Shown in pieces: positions 1-12,200 of a DNA stretch of 64,000 nucleotides. This DNA is from Limanda limanda. Lineage: Eukaryota > Chordata > Actinopteri > Pleuronectiformes > Pleuronectidae. The position numbers were made by a program, and so were the translations under genes. The stretch's first letter is position 1. Every line of letters starts with the position of its first letter. The notes under the pieces were generated by a model that was not told where the DNA came from, made no database searches, and saw nothing but the letters and a program-made list of their open reading frames with translations. The stretch lies in the NCBI RefSeq assembly GCF_963576545.1, contig NC_083651.1, forward strand, positions 12,693,886-12,757,885, written 5' to 3'.

Positions 1-769
1 AACCTGAGTCAGGCCATACAACAATGAAAGCAACTATCACTACCATACAGGGTTAGTAGCATACTGCTATTAAAATATGTTATATAAGTTGCTTTTTTTT
101 TAATCCACTGGTATCAGATCAGTACTTGTTATCAGCCCCGATACGCAAAGTCCAGGCTTCAGAATTTAGTACCGTGAAAGAAAAACGATATTAGAACATC
201 CGGAAAGAATTTATGATGTGATACATTGAAGAAGAGAAAATCCACCCAATGAAGAAGCTAGAATCCGTGAATGTTTTGTTATTCTAGCTCCAACCAGAGT
301 AATCCACTTCAAAAATATGTAATAATAATAATGTCTGACTAATCAATCATCCATTTGTTTTCAGCACCTCTTGGGAGAGTAGATGTGGGCCTCAGTTCAT
401 ATTGGTCACAGTGTGCCCCATTATTCTGGGTTAAGCCCCTATGACAGCAAACAACCCCACTGACAAAGTGCCACAGAGCAAGAGGCTGAAACCCATCCAG
501 CTCCACTGCACGTACTGTACGTGACCTCTGACCTCAACAAACCAAACCAGGTAAGGGCGGAGACATGTTTTGGTTTCTCAATCTTTAAAGGAAGGGTTAA
601 GTTGGTGAAAGCGGAGAAGAAGCGAGATAACAAAAGGCAAAAAGATTCAGGTGGTCCTCACTGCAGACGGTCCTCTGGGACGGTACGAAAACCAAAATGA
701 CCCAGTTAGTGCGGCTGGCGGCACACAGCTGGCTCCCTGCAGCTGCTGTCAGAACCGGCTGCACTGCAG

Positions 770-772
<3 letters not shown>

Positions 773-812
<40 letters not shown>
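773..812. repeat. (CT)n microsatellite
   Basis: About 20 uninterrupted CT dinucleotides. A short serine-leucine open frame across it is an artefact of the repeat. Confidence 0.95.
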
Positions 813-815
<3 letters not shown>

Positions 816-1191
816 AGACCTGCCCTCCTTTAACTCATCTCTCCCAAATGTCTAATTTCCCACTCATTCTGCTTGGTCATCAACCCTGTCCCCTCTGTAA
901 ACCTGCTCCTCTTCTCCACATCCATCTATCGATTGAGTCCAGAGCTGAGCTGTGCCAAACGGACGTCCCCGGAGTCTGATCTACAGTCGTCCATTTGATG
1001 AAGAAATGTCACTCGGGTGCGCTGTTAGCAGAACTAAATGGTTTTTTGATCCGAGTGATGGAAGAGGAGGAGAATATGCAGATGAGTTTACTCCCAAATG
1101 GGGAAAAAAACCTTTATCCACGACGGCAACTGGAAGGGACACCATGTGAAAAGAAGCTATGGGAGAAGTGAACATCAGAATATGACACCAT

Positions 1192-1258
1192 GGAGGATGA
1201 TGACGATGATGATGATGCTGATGATGATGATGACGATGATGATGACGATGATGATAAT
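1192..1258. repeat. (GAT)n trinucleotide microsatellite
   Basis: Imperfect GAT/ATG triplet array with scattered GAC and GCT variants. It reads as poly-methionine on one strand and poly-histidine on the other; neither is a credible protein. Confidence 0.9.
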
Positions 1259-2084
1259 GCTTAGCTATCAGGAGGAACATTCAATGAACATACCACAGTC
1301 CAGATGAGCAGCTTCAGAAGTCTCTCAACAAGCTCTGTTCAATTGCTCTATCAAAAATCTTTATCCGAAACACATCAGAATAGACAGATGAAAAAAAATA
1401 ATACATATACAGCTGGAAGTTGACAAAATAAGAGCTTGGTTTAATTTAGCTTCCCCTCTCTCTCTCTTATAAATAGAGTGAAAACGGTGATTCAACAGAT
1501 CAAATCTAATCCTTTATGCTTGGCTGTGAGCATCTGGGGAGGCCTGCAGGGGCATGACACTCCACATCCGGCATAAGACCTTATGTGCTTTTAAAAAAAA
1601 TACATACATATACATGTGATAAGCAACATGCTCCTGACACATCAGCTCTAATGTTTTTCTATGCACGAGAGTGGGTGTCATCCAGGGCAGAGGCTTAGAA
1701 ATAAACTGAGCAGAGCTGTCCAGTGTTAATCTATTTATGGCAGGAGCATATTATCCACTTTCTCATTCACTGACACTGGGACAATAACAAATATTGCGTC
1801 ATGATATGAGCTGATGCTGAGGCTGTGTGCTGCTGCATGGTTTTACACACAGTCCTGCACACTCCCATACAGGCCACAGTACATAGATTTATATATATAA
1901 AAAAAAAAAAAACACTCGACATTAGAGATGATGCTATAGCTGTGAAAATGTCTCATTGGGATGCTGTTTATCATCGACAGCATCACAGAGAACAGACGCC
2001 CTCGAACAAACCGTGACACGGTGACACGCACAGTGAGAATGAAAAATAATAAAGGATAAATGATAAAGAATCAACGTGTCTTAC

Positions 2085-2230
2085 CGTTGAGAGCAAGGCG
2101 ATGGTTTATTCTCATATTGATGCGCATCCTGGTTCCACACTCGACGACGTCTGCAGCTAGGACTCGCCCTGACTCCCTCTGACACAGCCCAGCGTAATAC
2201 CTCCCCTGGCTGCAGCTCTCCACTGTGTCC
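2085..2230 (-). other. Possible first exon of a minus-strand gene
   Basis: On the minus strand, a GC-richer block with a GACGTCGTC element is followed by an ATG at 2127-2125, an open frame of 14 codons (beginning MRINMRINHR) and a consensus splice donor AACG|GTAAGA at 2085/2084. This is what a promoter-proximal first exon of a gene running off the left edge would look like. I do not recognise the peptide and found no second exon, so the call rests on splice-site and base-composition evidence only. The upper boundary is a guess. Confidence 0.28.
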
Positions 2231-3349
2231 ACCTAGAGGCGCTGTCCACCCAAGCTGCAGGGACGACTGTGCTTTTGTTAATGGGTGGAGTAATAGTATC
2301 CCAAAATAAATACATTAGACATATCTAATGTTGAGGCACATGTCCTCCAGGAAACAGGATACAAGATACAGAGTATCAACTCTCCATAATCTTTGGATTT
2401 AGCTGCTCCTGTTTATATTGTTAAGAATTTTTGCAATTTGTTATAAATATATAAATTCGTTACTAGATATAATTATTGCAGATTTTTCTAATTCAAGGGG
2501 AATTCCTAGATCAAAATTATGATGTAAGATACTAACTATTATAATACACTGCTTGTACAAACATTAACAATATACTAATTCATCACTTTGAGGCAGGTCA
2601 AAAAGATAAAGGAGAGGTTAGAAACTATACATATAATTGCAAGTCAAATTGATAGACAAGGAATACAACATTCTGTGAGACAATAGGGACAGAAGTGTAA
2701 ATGTGTAAAAACAGAAATTGTCAGGTAAAGACACACAAGAACATACACACATGATCCCTGTGTAGAATACTCTGAGCTCTTAACCCAGTTAGTAATATCA
2801 ATTATGTTTTGAAGGAGAAAAGTATTATTTAACCCTCTCATTTTGGTGAAGAGTTGGATATTATTATTTTTTTTTTTTTTTTGGCAGATGAATGTTCACA
2901 TTTGATGGAGGCCGAGCACCTCAAACCTTTATTTACACCCCCACGTCAGAGAATTAGTTTCTGACTTACTATCCCATAATAAAGACTTTTTTATGGGTAT
3001 TTGGGAAATGCTACCACGTCAAGTAGCCTAATCAAACATTACAATAAAACATTTGGAATTATCCAGCTTCAGTCTCTGTCATGTCTCTCAGGTCCATGAT
3101 ACTGTGTCAAGAGGAATTGTGAGTTTTTGTGATATTGATGAATTATTTTTCCTTACCAAAATTAAAGGATGAAATTTGTTTATAAGCAGTGTCCTGGCAT
3201 GTATGTGTATCTGATTTATATCATATACAGGCCTATTTAAACTGTACCATAGACTCATTAATCTCTGATTCATGAACCATGTAAAACAGTGTATCAGCTG
3301 CAAGTTGAAACTTTGTTAGGAAGCAGTTGCTGGTGTCACCGAAACTAAA
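2231..3349. other. Intergenic upstream of slc9a2
   Basis: AT-rich sequence with a T-run at about 2867-2882 and no supported gene. It separates the putative minus-strand exon from the slc9a2 promoter and presumably contains distal slc9a2 regulatory sequence. Nothing specific was recognised. Confidence 0.4.
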
Positions 3350-3785
3350 AAGGAGAAGAGAAGAGGACCGTGAATGAGCTCCAGAGAAACACCGCGTCCC
3401 GCCCGCTGCTGACCCGCTGCAGGTGTCGGCCAATCGGGAGCAGCGTCCCGGGGCCGCGCCCAGCCGCGTATCGGAACTCGTGGAGCGCTCAGGTGAAGTA
3501 AACCCCAGGTGTGGGTGTTGATCTGCAGTTTGAAGGAGACTCGGCACGATCACGCAACTGTGCAGGAGCCGAAGCTGAAGAAAAGTGAAGGGAAGCCATC
3601 CCCGGTGAAGAATTCGAGAAGATGGAGGAGTGAGAACACGCGTTAAATCAAACTTTGGAGGAGAAACCAACTTTGTCCTGAACTTTTTCCTTTTCTTGGA
3701 TCGTGAAGTTGGATGGAGTGATTGAGCCTCGACGACGGAGACGTTCCCATAAGTTTGGATTGTTGTGCAGGGACTGTGTGTAAAA
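3350..3785 (+). promoter_or_regulatory. slc9a2 proximal promoter and 5' UTR
   Basis: A GC- and CpG-rich block (roughly 3380-3520) stands out from AT-rich surroundings and directly precedes the slc9a2 start codon. A CCAAT box in the context GGCCAATCGGG lies at 3430-3434, with GC-rich Sp1-like stretches beside it at 3446-3465. No TATA box is evident, so a dispersed CpG-type start site around 3450-3550 and a 5' UTR of 250-350 nt are inferred. Confidence 0.5.
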
Positions 3786-6210
3786 ATGGATTCGACCACC
3801 TCCATATTCAGAGGAGCTTTACTGGTCCTATTCACAGCTTCATGTCTCCTGCATGGATCCAGAGGAGAAATCCCCCCCAGGCCACCCGGCGGGAGCACAC
3901 TTCTTCCCCCGGTGAAGCCTGAAGCCCCCCAGGCTTATCCAGACGCAGAGAAGTCGAATCTACCGGTGTTTACAATGGATTATCCGAGAATACAGATACC
4001 ATTTGAGATCACTCTGTGGGTGCTGCTGGCTTCATTCGCAAAGATCGGTAAGTAGCAGCAAAATGCTCCTTCTTCTCTCCCCGTTTTCTTGGTCACCCCA
4101 ACCGGTCGAGGCACATGGCCTCCCTCACTAAGTCTGGTTCTACAAGAGCTATCTCAGGATATTTATCTCTCCTCCGTGCCCAAGAGCTTGCTTGTTGTGC
4201 GTAGCAACTTCTCTATAATATTGTAAGGTCTCGACCTTCTTATGTAAAGTGCTTGAAGTATGAAATTAAATTGAGCTGAATCCAGGTGATTACAGTAATG
4301 ATATCTGACTTTTCAGAGAGGATACCTCTAGGGTTTTCGTTAAGGTCACATCTCTTCCCTCAGGTTTCCATGTGTACCACAAGATCACCATCTGGGTTCC
4401 GGAGTCGTGCCTCCTCATCAGCATTGGTCTGATCGTTGGTGCCATAATGCACTCTGTGAACGAGGAGCCCCCCGCTGTGCTGTCCAGCAACGTCTTCTTC
4501 CTCTACATGCTGCCCCCCATTGTCCTGGACTCGGGCTACTTCATGCCCACCAGGCTTTTCTTTGAGAACGTCGGCACGGTCGGTCACCCGTCAGCCTCTG
4601 TCTCTTAAAACAGATTCAACTTCTTGTTCTCACGCACGAATAATTGACATTCATTGTTTGTATGTGCAGGTGTTGTGGTTTGCAATTGTGGGCACACTGT
4701 GGAACAGCATCGGTATCGGCATGTCCCTGTTTGCCATCTGCCAGATTGAGGCTTTTGGAGTCCAGGACGTGAACCTCCAGGAGAACCTGCTGTTTGCCAC
4801 CATCATCTCGGCCGTGGACCCCGTGGCTGTGCTGAGCGTGTTCGAGGACGTGTCTGTGAACGAGCAGCTCTACATCGTGGTGTTTGGAGAATGCCTCTTC
4901 AACGATGCTGTCACTGTGGTGAGTTGGCTCATACAAATGTTGATTGTTTCATTTCAAGATATTGTTTGTCCTTGGACAGCTTTACTGTCGTAAGCTGAGA
5001 CTTGATGCAACATGTTTCACCTACTTTGGATACCTCTGGGTTACCGGTTGTATTGAAAACATGCAAGGTCAGGTAAGGCAAGGCATGTTTATTTATCAAG
5101 CATCTTATACACAGGGGTTAATCAAAGTGCTTTACAAGCAAAACATGTAAATAAATGAATGAACGAATAAAACCACAGATGCTAATAAACATACAGGCAA
5201 ATTTATGAGATAAATAAAAGTACGATGTAACTGATTGATTCAAAGCGAGGGAAAAACAAGATTTTAGGTTTAAGAATGGCTACTGTTCAAGGGCTACTGA
5301 GTGGCAGGCTGCACACTGGCTAAAGGACATTTCACCACCAGTTGACCAGTCCCTTTTAGATATGAGTCCTACTCAGTAAACAATAGAACTGCAATTGGTT
5401 TTGGGCCCAGACAAGACAAAGGGAGCAAGGTTTTATCCAGATTTGCGCTATCTCGAGGCACAGGTGCAGTTTGGTGAAAGCACTTCATATAATCAGCATA
5501 TAGCTACGGTAATCTAACTTCTTGGAGAATTTATGAGGCATGAAAACGTTTAAAAATAGGACAAACTAAGATTTGAAATCAGCCTTCAGCACCCAGTTTT
5601 CTCTTTTTCAACAGAGGCCTGACGGCTGCTTGTTATGAAAACATACAATGGAAGGTCCCACCAGTATCTGTTCTCTGTGTGTTAGTGGTTCAGGATTTTG
5701 GGCCACATGTTACTGACCAAAGAAAAACCACAATTGCTGATCAATATCAGTCTGACAAAGGCGATATACGTTTTGTCTAATCTGGTTATTCTAACAAGAA
5801 CAAAATCACACGCATGTAGTTAATTATGGGCACCATTATAACTCTACCGACCGAGTCAGGACCTGTTTGGCACCTTGATCTTCATGAATACTAATGCATG
5901 ACACAACAAATTCACTATTGTGTTGTCTGAACTGTTCCTGTTCTTTAACCCTAAAGGCTCAGCTCAGGTATCACAAGGTACAGTTTGTTACGCTCTCTTT
6001 TATTTCTGGGTTAGAATACATGCATGAGAACATAGTCTGTGGGAGGCAAAAGTCTGTGCACGGGCAACAAACTGATAATTTATTCAAAAGTGGAAGGGAG
6101 GGAATGTTGTCAGAGAAATGAACCGTTTGGAAAACTGTGTCACTGTTCCCTTAGCTGCTGCAAAACCTGTTTCTGAAGTCAGCGGTTCATTTGGTTATGG
6201 GAGGAGATAA

Positions 6211-6277
<67 letters not shown>

Positions 6278-9200
6278 GGAGTCACCAAGAATTTGACTGC
6301 AGTGAGCTCATGCTGGAGTTTCTCCTCCCCGCCTCTCTTCATTGTGTTAACCCCCCCCACAGAACCTACATCAACCTGCTCTTAGCTTTGGTGTGGTGAC
6401 CCTTTTGTTTAGTACACAGTGGCAGTGCTGCTGCAGACAGTGAAGACAATCATTTACCCAGGAGACTGGGAGAGTCCAGACACGGCATGTACAGAGGTTT
6501 TCTGTTTTTCAAAATGACACCAAATCACACAAGATGTCATATTTGTAATAAAAGCCCAAACACTTTTGATTATTAGGAGATGCTGTCACCGATGTGGGGC
6601 ACAGTTGAAGAGGCGTCGTCAGGAGATGACACATCTCCCTGGCACCCACAAAACTCCATTTAAAACCTTCTCTTAATTTGGCTAAGTCAAACTCAACAGG
6701 AAGAATGACAAAATTAAAACACAAAATGAATACAGACAGGCACACCCATCCCCTGGACATCTAGTGTCAGATAATAAAATGAAGGGGTATACAAATCTGG
6801 GATCGCACTGTTACAGATGGTCTGTGTTTCCAGCTTTACCTTTGAATGAGAGGGCCAGTTTAATCTAATGTAAATCAGCCATCGATACCCAAAAAAAGCT
6901 GTTTCCTTCTTACGTAACACGATAGATGATAAAAAAAGATTTCACGGCAGTTTCCTGTTCATTCTTTCGTGTATGATGAAAGAGGAAGTCCCATAGAATA
7001 AATGTTTCTTTCAAATTAACTTTTGTGAACATATTCCTCCAAACCACAGTTAGGAGTTTTTTATTCTACCTTACTAGCAATTTTCTAGAGCACAAAGGCC
7101 ATATCTCCAACCACACTGAACAACCCAAACTGATGGTGTATTTTTGCCATGTTCATCAAATATTTTTTAAAATGTAGTTTTTGAAAGGCTTGACACATGG
7201 ACCAGGATATATTATGGAGGTGGACTCCAGTACATAGAGGAAGAAAGGAAATATCGAATCATATTAACGAATAAATTAAGTCCATGTTGTAGATTTTAGC
7301 AAGAGTTACTCAAACAAGTGTAAACGTTGCTTTCACTGTTGGACGACATTAAGCTGCAGATTTGGTGCATCGGCGAGTTTTTACAGCAGCAGGACAGTGT
7401 GTTAGGAAATCACAGAAAATAATCTACATTGCCAAATTTTGTGGCAATGAAGGAATATGTGGCACAGAGTAATTATCAGGCCTTGGTACAACTTTCCACA
7501 CTTCTTAGGAGAATCAATAGTGCTGTTTCTTAAATGGAATCCATGGATAATAATGAAAATACAGAATATCACCAGATTTCTCTTTATTTGTGCCGTATGT
7601 TTTCTATACTGTCTGACTTAACTTTTCACATTATTTCCAGGAGACTAATGTCAAATTTTCTTCGACTGTGTTAAAATATGTGATCGATGTGTGCAGTCAG
7701 ACATATTGTAAGCAACCAGTAACATCACCAACTTCAACACTGACTTTAAGATATAAGCTAATAAGACTTCATGCATCATAAACGCAGGACAGGAGGAGAA
7801 GGAACAAAACCCAATGCTCCTTTCCGTGAGTCATTCACTGCACTCTGTGAAATGAGATTATCAAATTGCAAACAGTGCAGAGTAAATATTTCAGTAAATC
7901 ACTCTTATCTGGAGCAGTGTTGTTAGACACCGCAGCCTCTGACACCACCCATGACCTCTGACTGGGATGTGTGTGTGTGGGGGGGTTCTTTGTGCACGTG
8001 CATGCATTCAAAGCTGTGCATTAAAAGAGTGTGTGATTTCATCAGCGTTTCATGTGTGTGCTCGCGTTTTCAGGTGTTGTACAACATGTTCAGCTTTGTG
8101 GCGGACATGCCAACGGTGGAGCCAGTGGACGTGGCCCTCGGCATGGCGAGGTTCTTCGTGGTCGGGCTTGGTGGGATGGGCTTTGGCATTCTGTTCGGCT
8201 TCGTGGCCGCCTTCACCACGAGATTCACCTCCAGGGTCAAAGAAATCGAGCCACTCTTCATATTCATGTACAGCTACCTGGCCTATTTGGTGGCCGAGCT
8301 CTTCGCCATCTCATCCATCATGGCGTGAGTAGATTTGAAAACAAATATTTCACTATTCTGCAGGAATATGGCAGAAGTAACAGCCGAATGTTTGTTTTCC
8401 TGCAGCATTATTACCTGTGCCCTCACCATGAAATACTACGTGGAGGAAAATGTTTCCCAGGGTTCCTGCACAACCATTCGCCACGTGGTCAAGATGCTTG
8501 GCTCCATCGCCGAGACCCTCATCTTCTTCTTTCTCGGAGTTGTAACAATAACAACAGACCACGAGTGGAACTGGGGCTACATCCTGTTCACGCTGCTGTT
8601 TGCCTTCGTTTGGAGAGGTCTGGGTAAGCAGATAGTATCATTGTCATGTATGAGTTCAGGGGTACGATGAAGCAAACGTTCGGTTTGCACACGAGCACAT
8701 TGACGGCACAAAGTCACATCCTTCCACTTTCCCTCTTTACCTTTTGCATCAAGTAAAGAATTGATTGTGGTAAAACCTAAGGTTTGTGCCGACAAAGACA
8801 AGGGAGCAGAAATCCACTTGTAAGGAAACTGGGATGTAACAGTGCATAATTAAAATCGTCTATAGAAGTGATTTATTACGGAGCTGGTTCATCAAATATC
8901 AAGAATGCACATTATGCATTCGGAGTTCACATTACTTTCTGTTTGTTTTGTTTCTGATGAGCTCCAGCAGTTTAACTTCTCCCCTCGCTGCAGTGATGTA
9001 CAGGCGGAGTCTTTGACCCCATGACATCACTGTCGCGTGTGTTTATCAGATGACCACACCCACTGGTGGTGCTGGGTGTGGTCAACAGGTGAAACCGACT
9101 TGAAAACTACGAATCAGAGGAGGCATCAAAACAGTTTCAGCTGATGTTGCTCTTTAAATCAGCTTTAAGTGATTTTTGAACACTTGGAGCGGCAGAACAG

Positions 9201-12200
9201 GCTCTTAACACGACACATTCATTATCTGATTGTGGTTGTTGATGCATTTTGTTTATCTTAGGCCTAGAATTCCTTCAACATCTATCTCTGTTTCATTCTC
9301 CTGTTTTATTTCACCTGTTCTTCCCTCCCAGGTGTCCTGGTGCTGACTCAGATCATCAACCCTTTCCGCACCATCCCATTCAACAAGAAAGATCAGTTTG
9401 GTTTGGCCTACGGTGGCCTGCGAGGCGCAATTTCATTCGCCCTGGCTTTCACTCTTCCTGATACCATCGTTCGCAAGCCGCTCTTCGTCACGGCCACCAT
9501 CACCATCATCATCTTCACTGTGTTTATTCAGGTGAGACTTTGTGGTTGTTAGTTTCCCGCAAATGTTAAGTAATTTGTCTTATGTTTGAATCAGGTTTGC
9601 TTGAAACAGACTGGTGGCCAGTTTCATGATTTTCGAGTCATCAGATTTCCATGAAATTTTGACTGTGGCTCTGGATAAGGGGGCGAATCTAGGATTAAAA
9701 AAATCACTGTCTTTAACATTGCGAAAAAGGGATTTAAAATATCTACATTTTCTTTGATTTCTCAGAGAATAATTCATGGATCTTGATGGATCCTGAATTT
9801 AAATTTTTTTTTATTGGCATTTGTTTGTTAGCTAGCAGGATTATGCAAAAACTACCGAATCTATTGCTATGAAATGTTGTGGTGGAACTTATTAAACTTG
9901 GAGCAGATCTGGATGAATGGATCTAGGAACTTTTGCTAAGCCTTCACAGAGAAACGCCCTCCAATATGTGAAGGTCGTTAAATACATGATGTCCAGTGGT
10001 GAGGTGGTCGGTTGGGATTTCAAGTCACTTTCTGGATTCTGCTGAATCTCTTTTTCTCTTCTCCACAGGGCATCAGTATCCGTCCTCTGATTGAGTTCAT
10101 CAATGTCCGCAGAACCAACCGCAATCTTGACACCATCAACGCAGAGATCCACTGCAGGGTGAGAAGCAGCTTGTGATCATTGTACACGTCGTTGACATAA
10201 TATTTTTGCACACAGTGTTAACAGCTCTGGTTTTACTCTCAGCTCATGGACCACACTATAGCAGGCTTAGAGGACCTCTGTGGACAGTGGAGCCACTTCT
10301 ACTGGAAGGACAAGTAAGAACTTCTCTTGTTTTTGCGCAACAAAATGTCATTATATTCCTTATTTGGTGTTGCAGACAAAATTTACACGTTACTCACTTC
10401 ATCATTAACTCGCTGCTTTACTGCTTCATGCGAACAAAACCAAACGTGGAAACTGGAGGAGAGGTGACAGTTTTAGTTTACCTGCTTTCAGTTTCCCTCT
10501 TTGTGGTTTTCTTTGACAAAGCCATTGTTCACACTGGGGCCGTGTGGGAACGTGGAAAGCTTTTCAGACACTGGTGTCGTGTTCAGCTTCCGACATATTT
10601 TTCTTCCCAAAACTTGGATATGTGTTCCTCCAGTTTCGCATTGTGTCCAAATGATTCCAACATGGTCAACTACGTAAAATATAACTTGAATTTGCATTAT
10701 TGCATTGTTTTAATTATTTCCGTTCCTTTAATTAACTGCAACATCATAAGTCTGTTCAAATACAAAGATTAATATATTGAACTATTTTATACATGTTCAG
10801 AAAGTAATGTTTTGAAATGCTAGGGTCAGTGTGAGCATTTATTTTAAAATTAAATAATTAAATACTTCTATCATTGACCTCATTAATCCTCCTTTGAAAA
10901 TATATTTGGTCAGTTGCATTACATTCTTACAAGTAAATTCTCTAGTCCAGTAATCTGTATTTACTTTCTTAACATTTTCACATTTAAAATGTTCTTATTA
11001 TTATCAATACTTTATTGTCTAACTATACTTTTAAAGTGGCCTCTTCCCCACCCCTGAATATATATATATAGGTATAGGTATTCAACATTAATTATATACT
11101 AAATACTACTGCAACACGGTATAGATTGTTTTACAGATTTTTCTTTACAGGACATCAGACACCATCTTTCTTTATTCCACTGTTTCCACCTCTCCCATTA
11201 TCCCCTTCCACCTTTCTCTCTCCAGTTGTCCTTCTCCTCCTCTATGTTGACTCACTTTTCGTGTTTGTCCCGTGAGACTGGTTCATCAAGTCTCAGAGTG
11301 TCGATTTAAAATTTAAGTAGTGAAAACAGCCTGAAAAGCCCAGTGACCTACAGAAGAGTCCGAAAGTAGGACCGCCTCTTTCACATTTAGAATGAATCTG
11401 GTTTACCAACTAGTGTCTCAGGGAGTTCAGATCCATAGTATTCACAGTCATGGAACTTTACACCAGTGACTCTAATGTTAAAAATTCTGAATACGTTCAT
11501 CTGAACCTCGACAGGGAAGTTTAAGGTGTTAGAAACTAGAGCACTATGTTTACTTCTGCTGTACGCAAAATAAAGCATGAGGAAACTAAAGCTTCACTAA
11601 AAAAAAAAATATGCGACCAGATATTCAATATGTCTTCAACTTAAATTATTTTCTACCCATTGAAAGTATACATATATATATATATATATGTATGTAAAAG
11701 TTTACAGCTCAGGCACTCTTGGTGTGACATGCAACTCGATCTCAATCTCAATTCCAGGTTCATGAAATTCAACAATCGAATCCTGCGTAAGATCCTGATC
11801 AGAGACAGCCATGCCGAGTCCAGTATTGTGTCGCTGTACAAGAAGCTGGAGCTGCAGAACGCCATGGAGATCCTGGACACGGTGGCGGGCGACATGAGTG
11901 CGGCTCCGTCCATCGTCTCGCTCTAGTATGTAACCTTCATCATGCCTCTGTGCTAGTCTGACTATCTCATCACCTCCTTATTATTATTACCTAATATACA
12001 TACTTCTGTCTGATTTTTAGTGAGGAAAAGAAAAGCTCTGGTAAACCTAAGAAGAAGTTCCTGGCTGGCGATCTGAGGAGCATGCATGACATCCTGTCCA
12101 AGAACATGTACAAGATCAGGCAACGAGTGAGTTAATGTACCACATTTTGAACCTTGAAGAAAATAATTAGAACTTATGGAGAACTCTTTCTCCTTCTTGT

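Larger units (their letters stand above)
1..2084. other. Intergenic, no gene seen
   Basis: No open frame here looks like a conserved protein, and the longer frames run through simple repeats. The stretch holds a CT microsatellite, a trinucleotide GAT/ATG array, a poly-A run near 1901-1912 and otherwise unremarkable AT-rich DNA. It could be part of the long first intron of a minus-strand gene starting near 2.1 kb, but no downstream exon of such a gene was recognised. Confidence 0.5.

Noticed and set aside
981..1280. His-rich minus-strand frame
   Set aside because: Produced by the GAT/ATG triplet repeat.
2226..2244. CTCF-like TGTCCACCTAGAGGCGCTG
   Set aside because: Gapless alignment breaks the conserved AG of the core; too weak to list as a site.
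3233..3898. 221-codon minus-strand frame over the slc9a2 promoter
   Set aside because: Antisense to the slc9a2 5' UTR and first exon, low complexity, no recognised domain.
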